This document shows positions 45,301 through 57,259 of a DNA stretch of 64,000 nucleotides, in pieces. This stretch comes from Paulownia fortunei. Its lineage: Eukaryota > Streptophyta > Magnoliopsida > Lamiales > Paulowniaceae. Both the position numbers and the translations under genes were made by a program. The notes under the pieces were generated by a model. The model searched no databases. It was not told the DNA's origin and saw only the letters and a list, made by a program, of their open reading frames with translations. Every line of letters begins with the position of its first letter. Within the stretch, counting starts at the first letter, position 1. Location: NCBI GenBank assembly GCA_019321725.1, contig CM033115.1:22206673-22270672 (forward strand), given 5' to 3'.

Positions 45301-47750
45301 AAACCATGAAAGACAATAGTGCTAGGGCTCCAACCCTAATGCGTCGTCATCCGGTTCTCCTATTTAAAGGCCTCGTCTCTTGGCCTTTGATTTTGCGGCG
45401 GAGCTAAAAGTATAAGGTCTCTCTATCGTAGCGGAGGAATGTCATTCGCGGCGTTTTTCTGCCGGAGTTCTGCTAATTCGAGCCTTTAAATAAGAATGTA
45501 TCGATGAAAATGTCTTATGTGACAATTGGAAGCATTAGTGGACTGATTGTCTTGATGCCAACAAATGGTTAGTTTGTATTTTTATTTATCAACTCTCATG
45601 TAGTTCAAGTTAATCGTACAATTTGCGCTCTTTCTATGGTCCAACCTCTAATGCAAGTCAAGATCTGCATTTTTATTGGTTTCAGGACAATAGGGATGCT
45701 AGGAATTGGGGGCAAAAACTAAATGTGGATATTTTTCGGGAAAATTCTTTAGGATGTGGTGGTGGGAATGTATGTATGGAGGCATTTGCACATAGGGATG
45801 GTAATTATTTGTTTTGCCATTTTGTTACATTGATCCTGAGCTTTTTTTTTTGCTCTTTGTATCTGCAATGAAAGTTTCTTGTTTGGAATTTGACTTGCGA
45901 AACTACGATTTGCTGAAAGAGTATGTGGCATGTGGTTTCAAAAATTAGGTACTCGTCTACTTGTTGCTATATGTGTCTTATTATCCGATTACAATGCGGA
46001 TTGATTTTGTGATGCAGAGGTTTGCATGTCATTAACTCATGTGGATGGTCTTTCATTGAAGTTTCTGTCTTAAAAAATTCTGAATAAGCCGGACACATTT
46101 TACAAGTTGGTTTGGAAATATTAGCAACTTTTTTGCTCTTTGATCATTGTGTTTCTTGTTGTGGGTTGTCTAGGATTTGGGAACTGTATGGAAACATCTC
46201 TTTGCCTTTTACATCTAGAAATCTGAAATAATGTTCATGATATTTTTCACGAATGATATTCTTATATTCTTGTTTGGATGCTCCGACTTCATAAAAATAT
46301 GGAAATGATGTCATCAAGTAAAAGGTCTGAGCAGGATGCAGTGTTGGTAGCCATGGGATAGAGGTTTGAAAGAAAGTAGTAAATGAGGAAGAGGGCCCCT
46401 GTCTGTGTTCAAGTTTCACATTTGACATTCGCAACCTCTTCAATAACAATGTTGCCATGCTTAAGCTTGGTGATGGGTTGTAAGAAAAGGCGTGGATTGC
46501 ATCCTAGTATTGGATCGCAATTTAGACTGCAGCTCAACAATTTTCATCCTTCTATCCCATGTCTCAATTTACTTGAGCTATCACCTTGCTTCCTGCATTG
46601 ATCACATTCTCATGCTGATCCATTTGTTACTTTCTTTATGTGTTTTTGCAAAACAGTGCTCGTGTCTGCCATGTCTATGCGTGTGTTTCTGCTTTGTAAG
46701 GGTCCATCAAGTATCTTTTACAGCATTCTATGGTTTCAATATTTGGCCTTCATTTCTATCATGAGAGCTTTCAACTATCAGCGCTTGGAAGTAATTGATG
46801 TTTTAGTTTTGCAATGTACCACTCCCTTTGCATATTCATATCTCTTGTGATTTTATTCTGATTCTGTTAATTGTTATGAATCTCATGGAGAGTTCGATCC
46901 TGGCTCAGGATGAACGCTGGCAGCATGTTTACACATGCAAGTCAGACGGGAAGTGGTGTTGTGAATCATCCAAGGCACATTAGCATGGTGTACTCCTGTT
47001 CGAATCAGGGTTTGAAACCAAACCTCTCCTCAGGAGGATAGATGGGGCGATTCGGGTATATCATGCGTTGTTTTGCCTGTCTATTCATGCCTTCTTGTGT
47101 CGGGACTGCTCTATGCATTGTTCATCGAGAATGTTGAATGCTTGCAGGCCCTTTTAACTGTACTTCTATATTTTCTGTAGAAAAATATGTTTTCTGTCTT
47201 TGTTTAAACAAAATCTTATTACTTTACAAATGCTCAAATTTTGTTGTATTGATGGATTAAAACACATTGACATTGTCTTGAACTTTTGAATGTATGTGCA
47301 GCAAAGATGCACATCATTATCCAGAGTTGATACAACTGTCTTATCAACCCAACTTGAGAAATTATCCAATGAGGGAGTAGTAGTTGTTCATGATGTTGAA
47401 TTGCATATCTTGGTTCGGGGAACTTGCTACCTACTGCTTCTTTCTGAGCTAGACAAATCCCGTTATAACGCACGTGAGAGATGGGAACATTCCACTGGCA
47501 TTATGTATATCAAATGCAGCTAAAGGTAAGCTTCAATGGCCTTTTGGAAGCATCATACTGTGAAAGAGAGGGCATGGAGAAAGTTCTCGAACTTTGCAAC
47601 AGGAATGTTCATTGTTCAGAAACGCCAGAAAGAGTAAGGGTGGCAGTTCAGCTTTATAGATACTTCATTGTACTCATAAATAAATCAGGGTGTGGCATAG
47701 GGGCTGGATGAATGCTATATAAAGACCCTGGATTGAATTTATCCTGTCAG
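45300..47750 (+). other. Gene-like locus without a supported protein
   Basis: A promoter-like segment (CCAACCCTAATGCG, then CTATTTAAAGG near 45360) is followed by a leader-like GC-balanced stretch (45390-45490) and then by lower-GC DNA with scattered splice-like motifs. Short frames exist (45623-45871, containing SQDLHFYWFQDNRDARNWG; 47290-47523, containing LEKLSNEGVVVVHDVELHIL), but I recognise no family and no consistent exon chain. It may be a long non-coding RNA, a decayed gene or a gene with small exons. A plastid-derived insertion lies at 46881-47057. Confidence 0.3.
46881..47057 (+). other. NUPT: plastid 16S rRNA start joined to trnI-GAU intron
   Basis: Positions 46881-46960 match the start of plastid 16S rRNA (TCTCATGGAGAGTTCGATCC, GGCTCAGGATGAACGCTGG, then GACGGGAAGTGGTG), with several differences that look like C-to-T/G-to-A decay. 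From about 46960 the sequence changes to what I recognise as the plastid trnI-GAU intron (ATCATCCAAGGCACATTAGC, GGGTTTGAAACCAAAC, CTCAGGAGGATAGATGGGG), ending at about 47057. In plastid genomes these segments are about 2 kb apart, so this is a rearranged nuclear copy of plastid DNA. It is non-functional. Confidence 0.85.
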
Positions 47751-47879
47751 CGGATGTTGAGAAAACTTGTTTTGTGCGTTAAAATGATAGGCTTGAGGTT
47801 AACAAGTTGTGCCTACTCAAATATAAAGGATGAATGATTAATTTGTACAGCTTCAGATGAATTTTCTGACACTCCTATT

Positions 47880-49190
47880 GAATTTGAAGTCTTGGATTAA
47901 TCACATTCTTCCCGTCTCTATAATTGTGAGCTAACATTTCTGAGATTAGTTGTAGGAAGTTTCCTAATTTTACATTGCTTGTGCATCATAATGTTACCCT
48001 AATAGTTTGACCAAAACTTGAACTCATTCTTAACCCAAACTTTTAGCAATCCAATCTTAGGCCATATTCATCATCAACTCACTGATAATCTCAGAAATTA
48101 AAGGAAATATAGGAATTGGTTTAAAATATTTTACTTCATTTACCAGGACAAATCCTTAAGGATTATGAGCATGTATAAACTATGAAACTTAAGGATTTTG
48201 GAAGAAGAAAAGAACAAGGCAAAGGTGTGGTTATCTTTAGCGGCATGACTGATTTCGACATCATTAAACTCATCTTAATCTATAAAACTGCCATGTTTTG
48301 ATTTTGACATCATTAAACTCATTTCAATATCAATATATAAAACTCCCATGTTTTGGAGCTACGATTTCGACATCATTAAACTCATCTCAATATATAAATC
48401 TGCCATGTTATGGAGCTACGAGGGCGAGGGAATGATTAAACCCAGGAGTTCTTTAAAAAAAAAAAAGAAAGGCGTAAAGGGAGATGAGATTAATTATTGG
48501 TTATTGAAGTGTATATTGATTTATATTGAGATGACTACCAAGAAAGACTTTATACAGGCACAAGTACATAAATTTCTCTATATTAATTCCAATCATTAAT
48601 ATTTATGATGTGCTAAGTCATCTTTGACATAAATTAAAAAATACATAAATTTTTCTGTATTAATTCAGATCAATAGTATTTAAATTTTTCTAAATTAATT
48701 CAAATCAATAGTATTTAACTAAATAAAACTATTGGAGTTTGGATACTATTATATTTGTCCCTTATTGGGTCAAAATGATATAGGCCGAACCGGTGAATAT
48801 GCTAAATCAAGTTGAATCATGATGGACCTAAATATGGATATAGGTTGTCTTGGGATAGTCTTCTAAGCTATATAATAGGGTTTAGTAGCGTATATCGATT
48901 GCTTATTTCACCATATATTTATATGCAAATATATATATATATATATAAATAATATATTTTGTTGGGCTTATTTACACTGCTACTCACATTACACATATGT
49001 ATATATGTATGTATGTATCTACATATATAAATTTATTTAGTGCACTACATTATTTTCTTATGAGCATTTTATTTGTTATGAATGCTGGAAATCTTTCTCG
49101 ATCACACTCCACTAGTTTTTTTAATAAAATATTATTATTTTAAAAAAAATTATATAAATACCATAAAAATAAGAGAATTAAATTTTTATG
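47880..49190. other. Intergenic DNA left of MULE-B
   Basis: Apart from the tandem repeat at 48251-48425 and AT microsatellites near 48930-48945 and 48998-49015, no feature is recognised. Confidence 0.4.
48251..48425 (+). repeat. Three imperfect tandem copies of a 49-63-bp unit
   Basis: Copies begin at about 48251, 48300 and 48363 with gatttcgacatcattaaact or a close variant. Each continues through TATAAAACTGCCATGTTTTG; copies two and three add GGAGCTACG. No coding capacity is seen. Confidence 0.75.
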
Positions 49191-49196
49191 CAAATT

Positions 49197-49253
49197 CGTC
49201 CACGACGTGGGCGACTTTGCTGATGTTGTTCAAAGTCGCCCATAAAGTGGACG
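49197..49253. repeat. Hairpin near the left end of MULE-B
   Basis: Arms of 22 nt (49197-49218 and 49232-49253) pair at 18 positions around a 13-nt loop. The core is GGGCGACTTT/AAAGTCGCCC, with outer GTCCAC/GTGGAC. Confidence 0.8.
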
Positions 49254-49772
49254 ATTTTTGCTTGCTTTGCAGTCAAAGCTGCAGCTGTCTACTGGGTGAT
49301 TTTTGGTCTCATTTTTTCACTCCCCTATCACTATAAATTGGTTGCATCCTTCATTTTCTTTTCTCCATCACTATATTCATTTTTATTCATTTCATTCATT
49401 TCGGCTCTCATTTTCTTTTCTCTACCACTGTCCTCCATTTCTTTTTTTATTTATTATTTTTTTTAAAGTATAATTATATTATTTATTTTTATTTTTTTCT
49501 TTTTAATAAATTTAAAATTTATTATTGTTTTTTATTTTTTTGATGTGTTTAATAGATTGTTGATTTTGAAAATGATGAGTATTTCAACCTTGATAAATTT
49601 TAAGTACAGGTAAGACACTTTAATTATATCTAAATTATATAATTTTTGTATTGTTGTAGTTGTACCTAGTTTAGTTGAAAAGAATAATAACTTGATAAAA
49701 TAGTATGTTGATTAGTTGATTTAAACTATGTAAATGATTATAATCATACTGTTAGATATTGTATGTAATGAT

Positions 49773-50390
49773 TAGGGATATAAGCGGGTGCGGACCGGGT
49801 CTTAATTTTTAATTTTCAAACCCGCCCCACCCCGTTTATTTTTTTTAATATATATGTATTTATGTGATATTATATTTTAAAAAATATATTTTTAAAAAAA
49901 TTTAGTGGTATTATTATTTGGCATTGCTGAAAAAAGAGATTCAACAAAGTAATTAAACAGTCGATTTGAGATCGATTGTTAAAAATTTGTTTGAACTCAA
50001 CTCATTTGAGCATAACAAAACAAGATTCAACATCTTTTTTTTTGCTTAATAATATTTGCAATATGGTTCCAACCCGATTTAATTAATTAAAAAATAATAA
50101 AATATGTATAAAAATATTGAACTATTGAGCTTAATCCGTATTCTTTTTCATTAAATGGTGTTCAAATTCGATCGGTTTAATAATTAAATTAACCTTAAAT
50201 AATATTTTAAACTTGATAATTTTTTAAAAAATATTTTTTTAATATTTTTAAAATTATAAAACTGACCCGACGGGTCTAACCCGGACCCAGCGGGTTTGGG
50301 GCAGGGCGGATTCGGGTCTTCAAAAACTTTGGCGGGGTGGGTCTTGGATTTTGGCAAACCCATGCCAAACCCGCCCCGTTGACATCCCTG
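49773..50390. mobile_element. Non-autonomous hAT-type element with 8-bp target duplication
   Basis: The left end TAGGGATATAAGCGGG and the complement of the right end CAGGGATGTCAACGGG form short terminal inverted repeats of the CAGGG type. The element is flanked by a perfect 8-bp direct repeat GTAATGAT (49765-49772 and 50391-50398), the size made by hAT transposases. Both subterminal regions are rich in GGGT/ACCC blocks (for example GACCCGACGGGTC near 50263-50275), while the middle is AT-rich. At 618 bp it has no transposase. It sits inside MULE-B, so it is the younger insertion. Confidence 0.85.
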
Positions 50391-50479
50391 GTAATGATGC
50401 ATATTTGTTATTTCAATTATTTGATGCATGATTTGAAAATTATAATTAAGCAACAATTGAAATATTAATAAATAAATAA

Positions 50480-51440
50480 ATTTTATTAATTATTATAATA
50501 AAATAATAATCAACTAATAAATTAAAAAATAATTATTTGTGAATGCATTTGTTCAAAATAAATATTTTAAAATTCAAAAAATTAAATTAATAATTAATAT
50601 ATTAATTTTAATGGATAATAATTTTAGTTAATTAGAAATGATAATTATTAAAAAGTTCTTAATTATTTTAAAAAATAATAATTAACTAACTAATTAAAAT
50701 AAATAATTATCTGTAAATGCATTTGTTCAAAATAAGTATTTTAAAATTCAAAAAATTAAATTAATAATTATAAAATTAATTTTAATGAATAATAATTTTA
50801 GTTAATTAGGAATGATAATTATTAGAAAGTTCTTAATTATTTTAAAAAATAATAATTAACTAACTAATTAAAATAAATAATTATTTGTGAATGCAATTGT
50901 TCAAATAAGTATTTTAAAATTCAAAAAATCAAATTAATAATTATAAAATTAATTTTAATGAATAATAATTTTAGTTAATTATAAATGATAATTATTAGAA
51001 AGTTATTAATTATTATAAAAAATAATAATAAACTAAATAATTAAAATAAATAATTATTTGTGAATGCATTTGTTTAAAAGAAGTATTTTAAAATTTGAAA
51101 AATTAAATTAATTATTTAAAAATTAATTTTAATGTATAATAATTTGAGTTAATCAGAAATGATAATTATTAGAAACTTCTTAATTATTATAATAAAAGTA
51201 ATTAACTAACTAATTAAAATAAATAATTATTTATGAATGCATTTATTCAAAATAAGTATTTTAATATTCAAATTTTTAAATTAATAATTATAGATTTTAA
51301 TTTTAATGAATAATGATTTTAGTTAATTAAGAATGATAATTATTAGAAACTTTTTAATTATTATAATAAAATAATAATTAACTAAGTAATGAAAATATAC
51401 AATTATTTGTGAATGTATTTGTTAATAAATTTTAATTTTA
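50480..51440. repeat. 174-bp AT-rich tandem array, about five and a half units
   Basis: The landmark gaatgcatttgttcaaaata (with variants) recurs at 50541, 50715, 50889, 51062, 51235 and 51411, spacings of 174, 174, 173, 173 and 176 bp. Between landmarks the units share ATTTTAAAATTCAAAAAATT, TTTTAGTTAATTA and GATAATTATTA blocks. The array lies inside MULE-B upstream of the transposase and codes for nothing. Confidence 0.9.
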
Positions 51441-51502
51441 GTTAATTAACCTTATATATTCTTATTTTTGAAGTTACGTCAAATCCGAGCAAAATCGGTG
51501 TT

Positions 51503-54057
51503 GTGGTGCATTTTTGTGGTCAAATTTTACAGAATGGTTATTTTGTGACATATGATCGTCCTGTAATTGGAGTTAGGAGAATATCTCGTAGGATAAACTA
51601 TTTGGGATTGTTATTGATGTTGTATCAGATGACGAACATTGATAATAATCAGTATTTGTTGAAAATATCCACCAAGTACTGTGAAAATAATATGTCACAT
51701 ATAATATCAATCAACAATGATGAAGATTTGTGGTTTTTCTTTGATCCGAAGGTCGAAAATCAATTTGTACACCTTTATGTTCAAGCTGAACAATTACAGC
51801 CTAATATTATACCGGATATCCCGACAAGCAATGAGTATTACCAATATGCATCCTATTTAATAGATAATATCGTTATTGATATGCTTACAATCACGCAAGG
51901 GATGATAAGTGTCAGGATTGAAGATCATTGTGCAATTGTTTCAAGTTCTAGCCAACATCAACATGTTCAATTTGAAAGTACATATACAGAAGCTGCGGAT
52001 GTCGGATCAGTTGATGAATTATCCGACCCAATGGTCGATAGTTTTGGTGCTCAAGATGTTGATTCTGAACCTGACGAAAGTGGCTCTGATGGTGATGATG
52101 AGGTAGATGTTGATGACATGCAAGAGATGTATAACCAACACAACGAGGACAATTTATCCCAACAACACATGCCAGTACCAGTGTATACCTCAATGCCCTC
52201 AATGACTGTTGATTATGCAATGTATTCAACTTCTCCATTCTTCAACACAACTCATCCGGAAGTATTTATGGACTCTATTGATATTCCAAAAAAAATAAAA
52301 TTTTATAATTCCATGAAATGAGAACTTGAGAATGGTATGGTCTTCAAAGATAAAAAAAATTTACAGTTTGCGATGAAAAATTTCTCTGTGTGAATTGCAA
52401 AATGCAAATATCGAGTGGTTGAGAGTACACCGAAGCTATGGAAGGTCAAATGTAAGCATAGCACATTGGGATCGTGGTACGATTCGGGGCTTCGAGCAGG
52501 TTTCAAAGATAAGCTCGATTTATGGCAAATCACCAAGTATGGAAGCCTTCATACGTGCCTGATGAATGTAGTGTCTGTAGATCATCGTAACCTATGCAAA
52601 AATATGATTACTACATTACTTGCAGGCATGGATAAGTGTGATCATACATTTGAGATTAAGTATGTCCAGCAAACAGTTAAGGACAAATATGGGTATGAAA
52701 TTTTATACCATAAGACATGGCATATCTTGGTACGAGTGAGGGAGAATGCTTATGGAACATGAGAGAGTTTTATAAGACAGTTGCCTAAATATATGAGAGC
52801 CCTACAGAAATACAATCCATGCACAATTGATCATACTGCATCACATTAATACTGAAAATCCTAAAATCAATATGTTGAAATATATATTTTGGGCTTTCAA
52901 GTCATGTATCGATGGATTCCAGTATTGCCGCAAGATTGTAAGTGTTGATGAAACCCATTTTTATACAAAATATAAGCATAAGATGCTGGTTGTTGTTGGG
53001 GTAGATGCAAATCAACATGTTCTTCCTATTGCATACACAGTTGTTGATGAAGAAACTTTTACATCTTAGAGATAGTTCCTCCACATATTGTCTAAACATA
53101 TTGTTCGAGGTGTTGAAGGCGTATGTCTTATTTATGATCGGCACGCTGGTCTTATTGCAGTGGTTGAATACATACCTGACTTTAAGCCTTCTCGTGGAGT
53201 GCATTGTTTCTGTTTAAGACATGTGTGTTCAAACTTTAATAAATGGTTCAAAAGCATCAAGCTGAAAGACATGACATATAATGATGGTTCAGCATTGAGA
53301 CCTACACAATTCGTGAATATCATGGAATAGATCAAGAGTCTCAGTGAGGATGAATACGCATATTTGGATAGCATTGATAAGTCTCAATGGACCATTTCTC
53401 ACGATGAAGGATGACGTTGTGGCATAATGACAATAAATTTATCGGAGTGCTTTAATGGAGTGCTAAAAGGTGCTAGACGGCTCCCAATCATTGTTATTGT
53501 TAGGATGATATTTCATCACTCTACAAAATATTTTTTGGATCATACATCAAAGGGTCGTCAAATGATTGAGAAGAACCAACCGTGGCTAAATGAAGTATTA
53601 AGATAATATGACACTATGCAGAAGCAGTCCATAGACCATACTGTACATTTGTTTGATTACATCGAGCAATCTGCTTCAGTAATAACATGCTAAGTCGGAT
53701 CATCAAATATTTATACACATGTTGTGAAACTAAAGTTGTCGGAATGCTCATACGAATGGTGAAGGCATACTGGAATTCCATGCTCACATGCAATGCAAAC
53801 TTGTTGACATTTTGGGATTAACCCAACAGTGTTCATGAAATCATACTACAACGTTGCTTCTTATGTGAATACATATAGTGACACATTTGAGCCATTGCCC
53901 GATGAAGATTGTTGGGACACCCCATATTTTAGAGTTGTGCCACAATTTATCTTTGCGAGTTCGAAAATATTATGGACGAAATACTACTACTCGAATCCCA
54001 AACGAGATGGATTGGCCTCAAACACGTGCTAGACAACAATATCGTGCAAGCCAATAG
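51503..54057 (+). pseudogene. MURA-like transposase relic of MULE-B
   Basis: The first 272 codons (51503-52321) are open: the MuDR N-terminal domain (GYFVTYDRPVIGVRRISRRI), the SNEYYQYAS block, an acidic linker (about 188-210) and SIDIPKKIKFYNS, ending in TGA at 52319-52321. Further fragments follow: a middle domain (52415-52760) with VVSVDHRNLCKNMI, and the catalytic core with the first Asp kept (IVSVDETHFYTKYK, codon 52947-52949). The second Asp lies in IYDRHAGL (about 53130) and the Glu in LSECFNGVLKGARRL (about 53440). The SWIM finger is damaged: the second Cys of CxC is Tyr (ECSYEW, about 53742), though GIPCSHAM remains. Several stops interrupt it. The catalytic triad survives, unlike in MULE-A. 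Confidence 0.85.
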
Positions 54058-54355
54058 GGCGATACATCACAACGTGGGATAACTAGTTGACAACGTAGAT
54101 GATGTTGTTATGGACTAGTATAAATAATTGTTAGTTTGTATTATTTTCATGAATATTAGTCGATGCCTTATTAAATGACTTTATTACATATGATATTTGT
54201 AATTTTTTTCTATGTCATCTGATTTGGCTTGTTTACCACATGATTCATGATTTGACTTATTTAATTTATGTAGTTATTTAAATTTTGTACATCATTATGA
54301 ATGATATGTTTATTTCACAACTTGAGTTATTAATTAGGATTATTATTATTATAGG

Positions 54356-56597
54356 ATGGACATTCCTACAATTTATGGTCCCCGCAATACGACAGTTCTT
54401 TGTAGGTAGGCATATACCGATCTGAGAATGTATTTTTGGGTTCTATAGATAACATCTTATCCGTTAGACATAGAGTTGGATTATTTTGAAGACTTGATGA
54501 TGGTGATGATGATCCTGATCTCAGGCTACATTATCGTGTCATTCATATATTATTTGACATGGAATTTTATGGAGTTTATAGGTGTGAATATTTTGATATT
54601 GATTGTCATTTGATCACTACACTTGTTGAGAGATGGTGTTCTGAAACCCACACATTCTATTTTCGAGTTGGTGAGGTGACTGTTACATTACATGATGTAG
54701 CAGTCATTTGGGGGCTACCAGTTGAGGGAGAGCCCATTACTGGCACGGATATTAAGAAATCGAAACCACAGTGGCAGCACTATTGTCTCCATTATCTAGG
54801 ATTCACACCTGATGAGAACTATTTGTATGGTTCGCGTATTATATTGACTGCCATTAGGGATGATGGCTCATTCAGTGACTGATGACATCCTAGATGTAGA
54901 TGTCGAGAGATATGCTCGAGGATGTGTTTTAATTCTTCTGGGCAGTGTTATATTCCCCGATACATCAGGCAACAAAGTGTCATTGCTGTATTTACATCAT
55001 ATTGCAGACTGTGGTAGATTCAGTTGGGATAGTGCAGTCCTCAATTTTTTGTACCATAAGTTATGCAACGCGAATGCTAGAGGAAAGAAAGATATTGGTG
55101 GAGTCACGCATCTTCTGTAGGTAAATTTAATTTTAGTACATCATACCTACATATACTTTTATTATGTCATAATTAAAATAATTATATAGTGTTTACTTTC
55201 TAATTAAATTGCAGATTTGAGCATGGTCGCGTATTACTACTTTGGTGCCTAGACAGTTACGTAGTTAGATTAATATAGGACTAGTTGTAGGCGATGACGA
55301 GCATGAGCTTCCTATTCCTCCATATGGTGCCAGGTATCACTTGTAATAATTAATATTAAATTATAAATAATGTGTTTATTTTTTAAATCAACTAGTTCAT
55401 ATATACTCTCATATGTTATATTGATATAATTTGTATTATGTAGCTCAATATAGGATCATAGCTACATACATACCACAAGACATTCTATCAGGGTCGTTAG
55501 GGATATTCTTGACAGAATGACTGATAAGCAGGTAGGCGAGCTCATTTTTAATTATTTTAATTGCATAGCCACATTGTAGTTATTAATTTAGATTGTATAT
55601 TTTTTAACAGTTTATTTGGTAGCCGTATGACCTTAACTAGCCTGAGATTCAGATTCTTTGAGATAAACATATTACAAATGTGTATAGATCATCATGTCCA
55701 TTAATTCACTATGCCATTACAGAGCTCTATCATCCTGAGCGAGTCATGCGATAGTTCGGCATGACCCAGTATATTCCTCTAGATATACCTCCGTATCATG
55801 GGATATTACACGATGTTGATTGCAGGGGACGCTCTTCTCAAAATTGGCTTCTTTATCACCAGCATTATGTGGCTCAATGAACAGATAGACATGCACTGGT
55901 TGTATCTACCCCTTATAGTATTGGAGATAACGGTATTGAAAATGGATATTTATCATGGTATGATCGCATTACACGTCATTTTATATCTCCTACGCACTTG
56001 CCTATGCATTAGGGATATCAATCTTTGGATACAGCTACATTAGTTGCTTTGGTATGCTTTTGTCCATATATCTTCAGTGATATTTATTTTTATTGTATAA
56101 TTATATAAATATTGATAATTAATAATAAATTTGTTTATTCGTATTTCAGAAAGAATCAATTGAAAGAATGAGGCTGAGTGTCGATGAGGATGATGATGTT
56201 GGAGAACCTCTTAAAAGGTCTATTGATGAGATTTATACTGAGGTCAGCCATTTCTTTCAACGTTATCGATATTCAGTTCATCTGGCTTCTCAACAATCAA
56301 CTTTGCTTCAAGAACAAAGTGATCACCGATGTACGGGGACGAGAAGACGTAGTAGTGCAACAGAGACAGATGTGGGATGTCCATCTACTTATCGGGATCC
56401 ATCTGCAGTTACTAGTCATATCTCTACGTCTTACAATATCCCTCGTCCATATACTACAACTGATATGGCAGGTCCATCTACTTCGACGCTTCATATGTTT
56501 CATAGTATTAGACAATGTTGTTGATTATTACATGTCTCAAGAGACACAACCAGATGAACCTTTTACTCTATTTTGGGGTATGCCGTCATACACGTAG
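54356..56597 (+). pseudogene. Plant mobile domain (PMD) relic of MULE-B
   Basis: Start MDIPTIYGPRNTTVLCR at 54356 is soon interrupted, then the PMD core is readable: GVYRCEYFDIDCHLIT, VERWCSETHTFYFRVGEVTV, LHDVAVIWGLPVEGEP, CLHYLGFTPDEN, VERYARGCVLILLGSVIFPD and FSWDSAVLNFLYHKLC. The first exon ends with TAG directly before GTAAAT (55118-55120), exactly as in MULE-A. Later exons keep IWAWSRITTLVPRQL (from about 55214), VRDILDRMTDKQ (about 55493-55530) and a Ser/Thr-rich tail to about 56597. Frame breaks show decay. The family (PMD, MAIL/MAIN) is clear from the ERW-x-x-ETHTF and IWGLP blocks. Confidence 0.8.
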
Positions 56598-57224
56598 TAA
56601 TTCTTATCACTACTTAATTCTGATCTTGGCATGTAGTACCCATTTACACGACAGCAGCCAGGATATAGTACTCATCGTTTAGAGTTTGTTGTTTCTCATA
56701 TACCATATCAACCTATATATAGTGAGCATCACAATCGTGGAAAGTCGAGTTCCACTACATCATCAGGTCGTTCATCTTTTAATTTAAATTATATTACAAA
56801 TGACAATGATGACAGATAACAACAAACACATGAAATTTCTGTTGCTAAAAGTAGAGGTAGGAGATATCGACATCGACCTCATTGTGGTATCGGATGACAT
56901 TTCTAGGATTTTTTTTGTTAAATATTCATAATTGTATTATATATTTTTTATGATTTTTTTGTATTAAACATTCAAAAATTTTATTTTGTATATAATAATC
57001 ATTGTACAACATTATTTATAATATTGTAAATTATTTTTTAAAATTTTAAATTATCTCATTATTATTTAATTATTTTTTAATTGCTTTATCATTATTTAAA
57101 CTAACTAATTATTATCTATTGATTATCTAATTAAAATATTTAAAAAATATAATTATTAATTAAATCATTACCAATCAATCGTTGATAAATAATTATTTAA
57201 AAATTAATTATTACAACATATCAT

Positions 57225-57251
57225 AAAGTTGCTACACTAGATAGCAACTTT
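57225..57251. repeat. Perfect hairpin near the right end of MULE-B
   Basis: AAAGTTGCTA and TAGCAACTTT pair over 10 bp around the loop CACTAGA. A second, nearly complementary copy (GTGTAGCAAT) follows about 7 nt further on. Confidence 0.8.
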
Positions 57252-57259
57252 ACATATGT

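Noticed and set aside
45495..45560. C/D-box snoRNA-like pattern (GATGAAAA then CTGA)
   Set aside because: The C box departs from RUGAUGA, no terminal stem is evident and no guide match could be tested.
46881..46960. Functional rRNA gene
   Set aside because: Only the first 80 or so bases of plastid 16S are present, with substitutions and an abrupt junction.
46960..47057. tRNA gene suggested by a GTTCGAATC B-box-like string
   Set aside because: The string belongs to the plastid trnI intron segment; no cloverleaf can be drawn around it.
50480..51440. CRISPR-like periodicity
   Set aside because: Repeats are contiguous 174-bp units without unique spacers, in a plant nuclear transposon.
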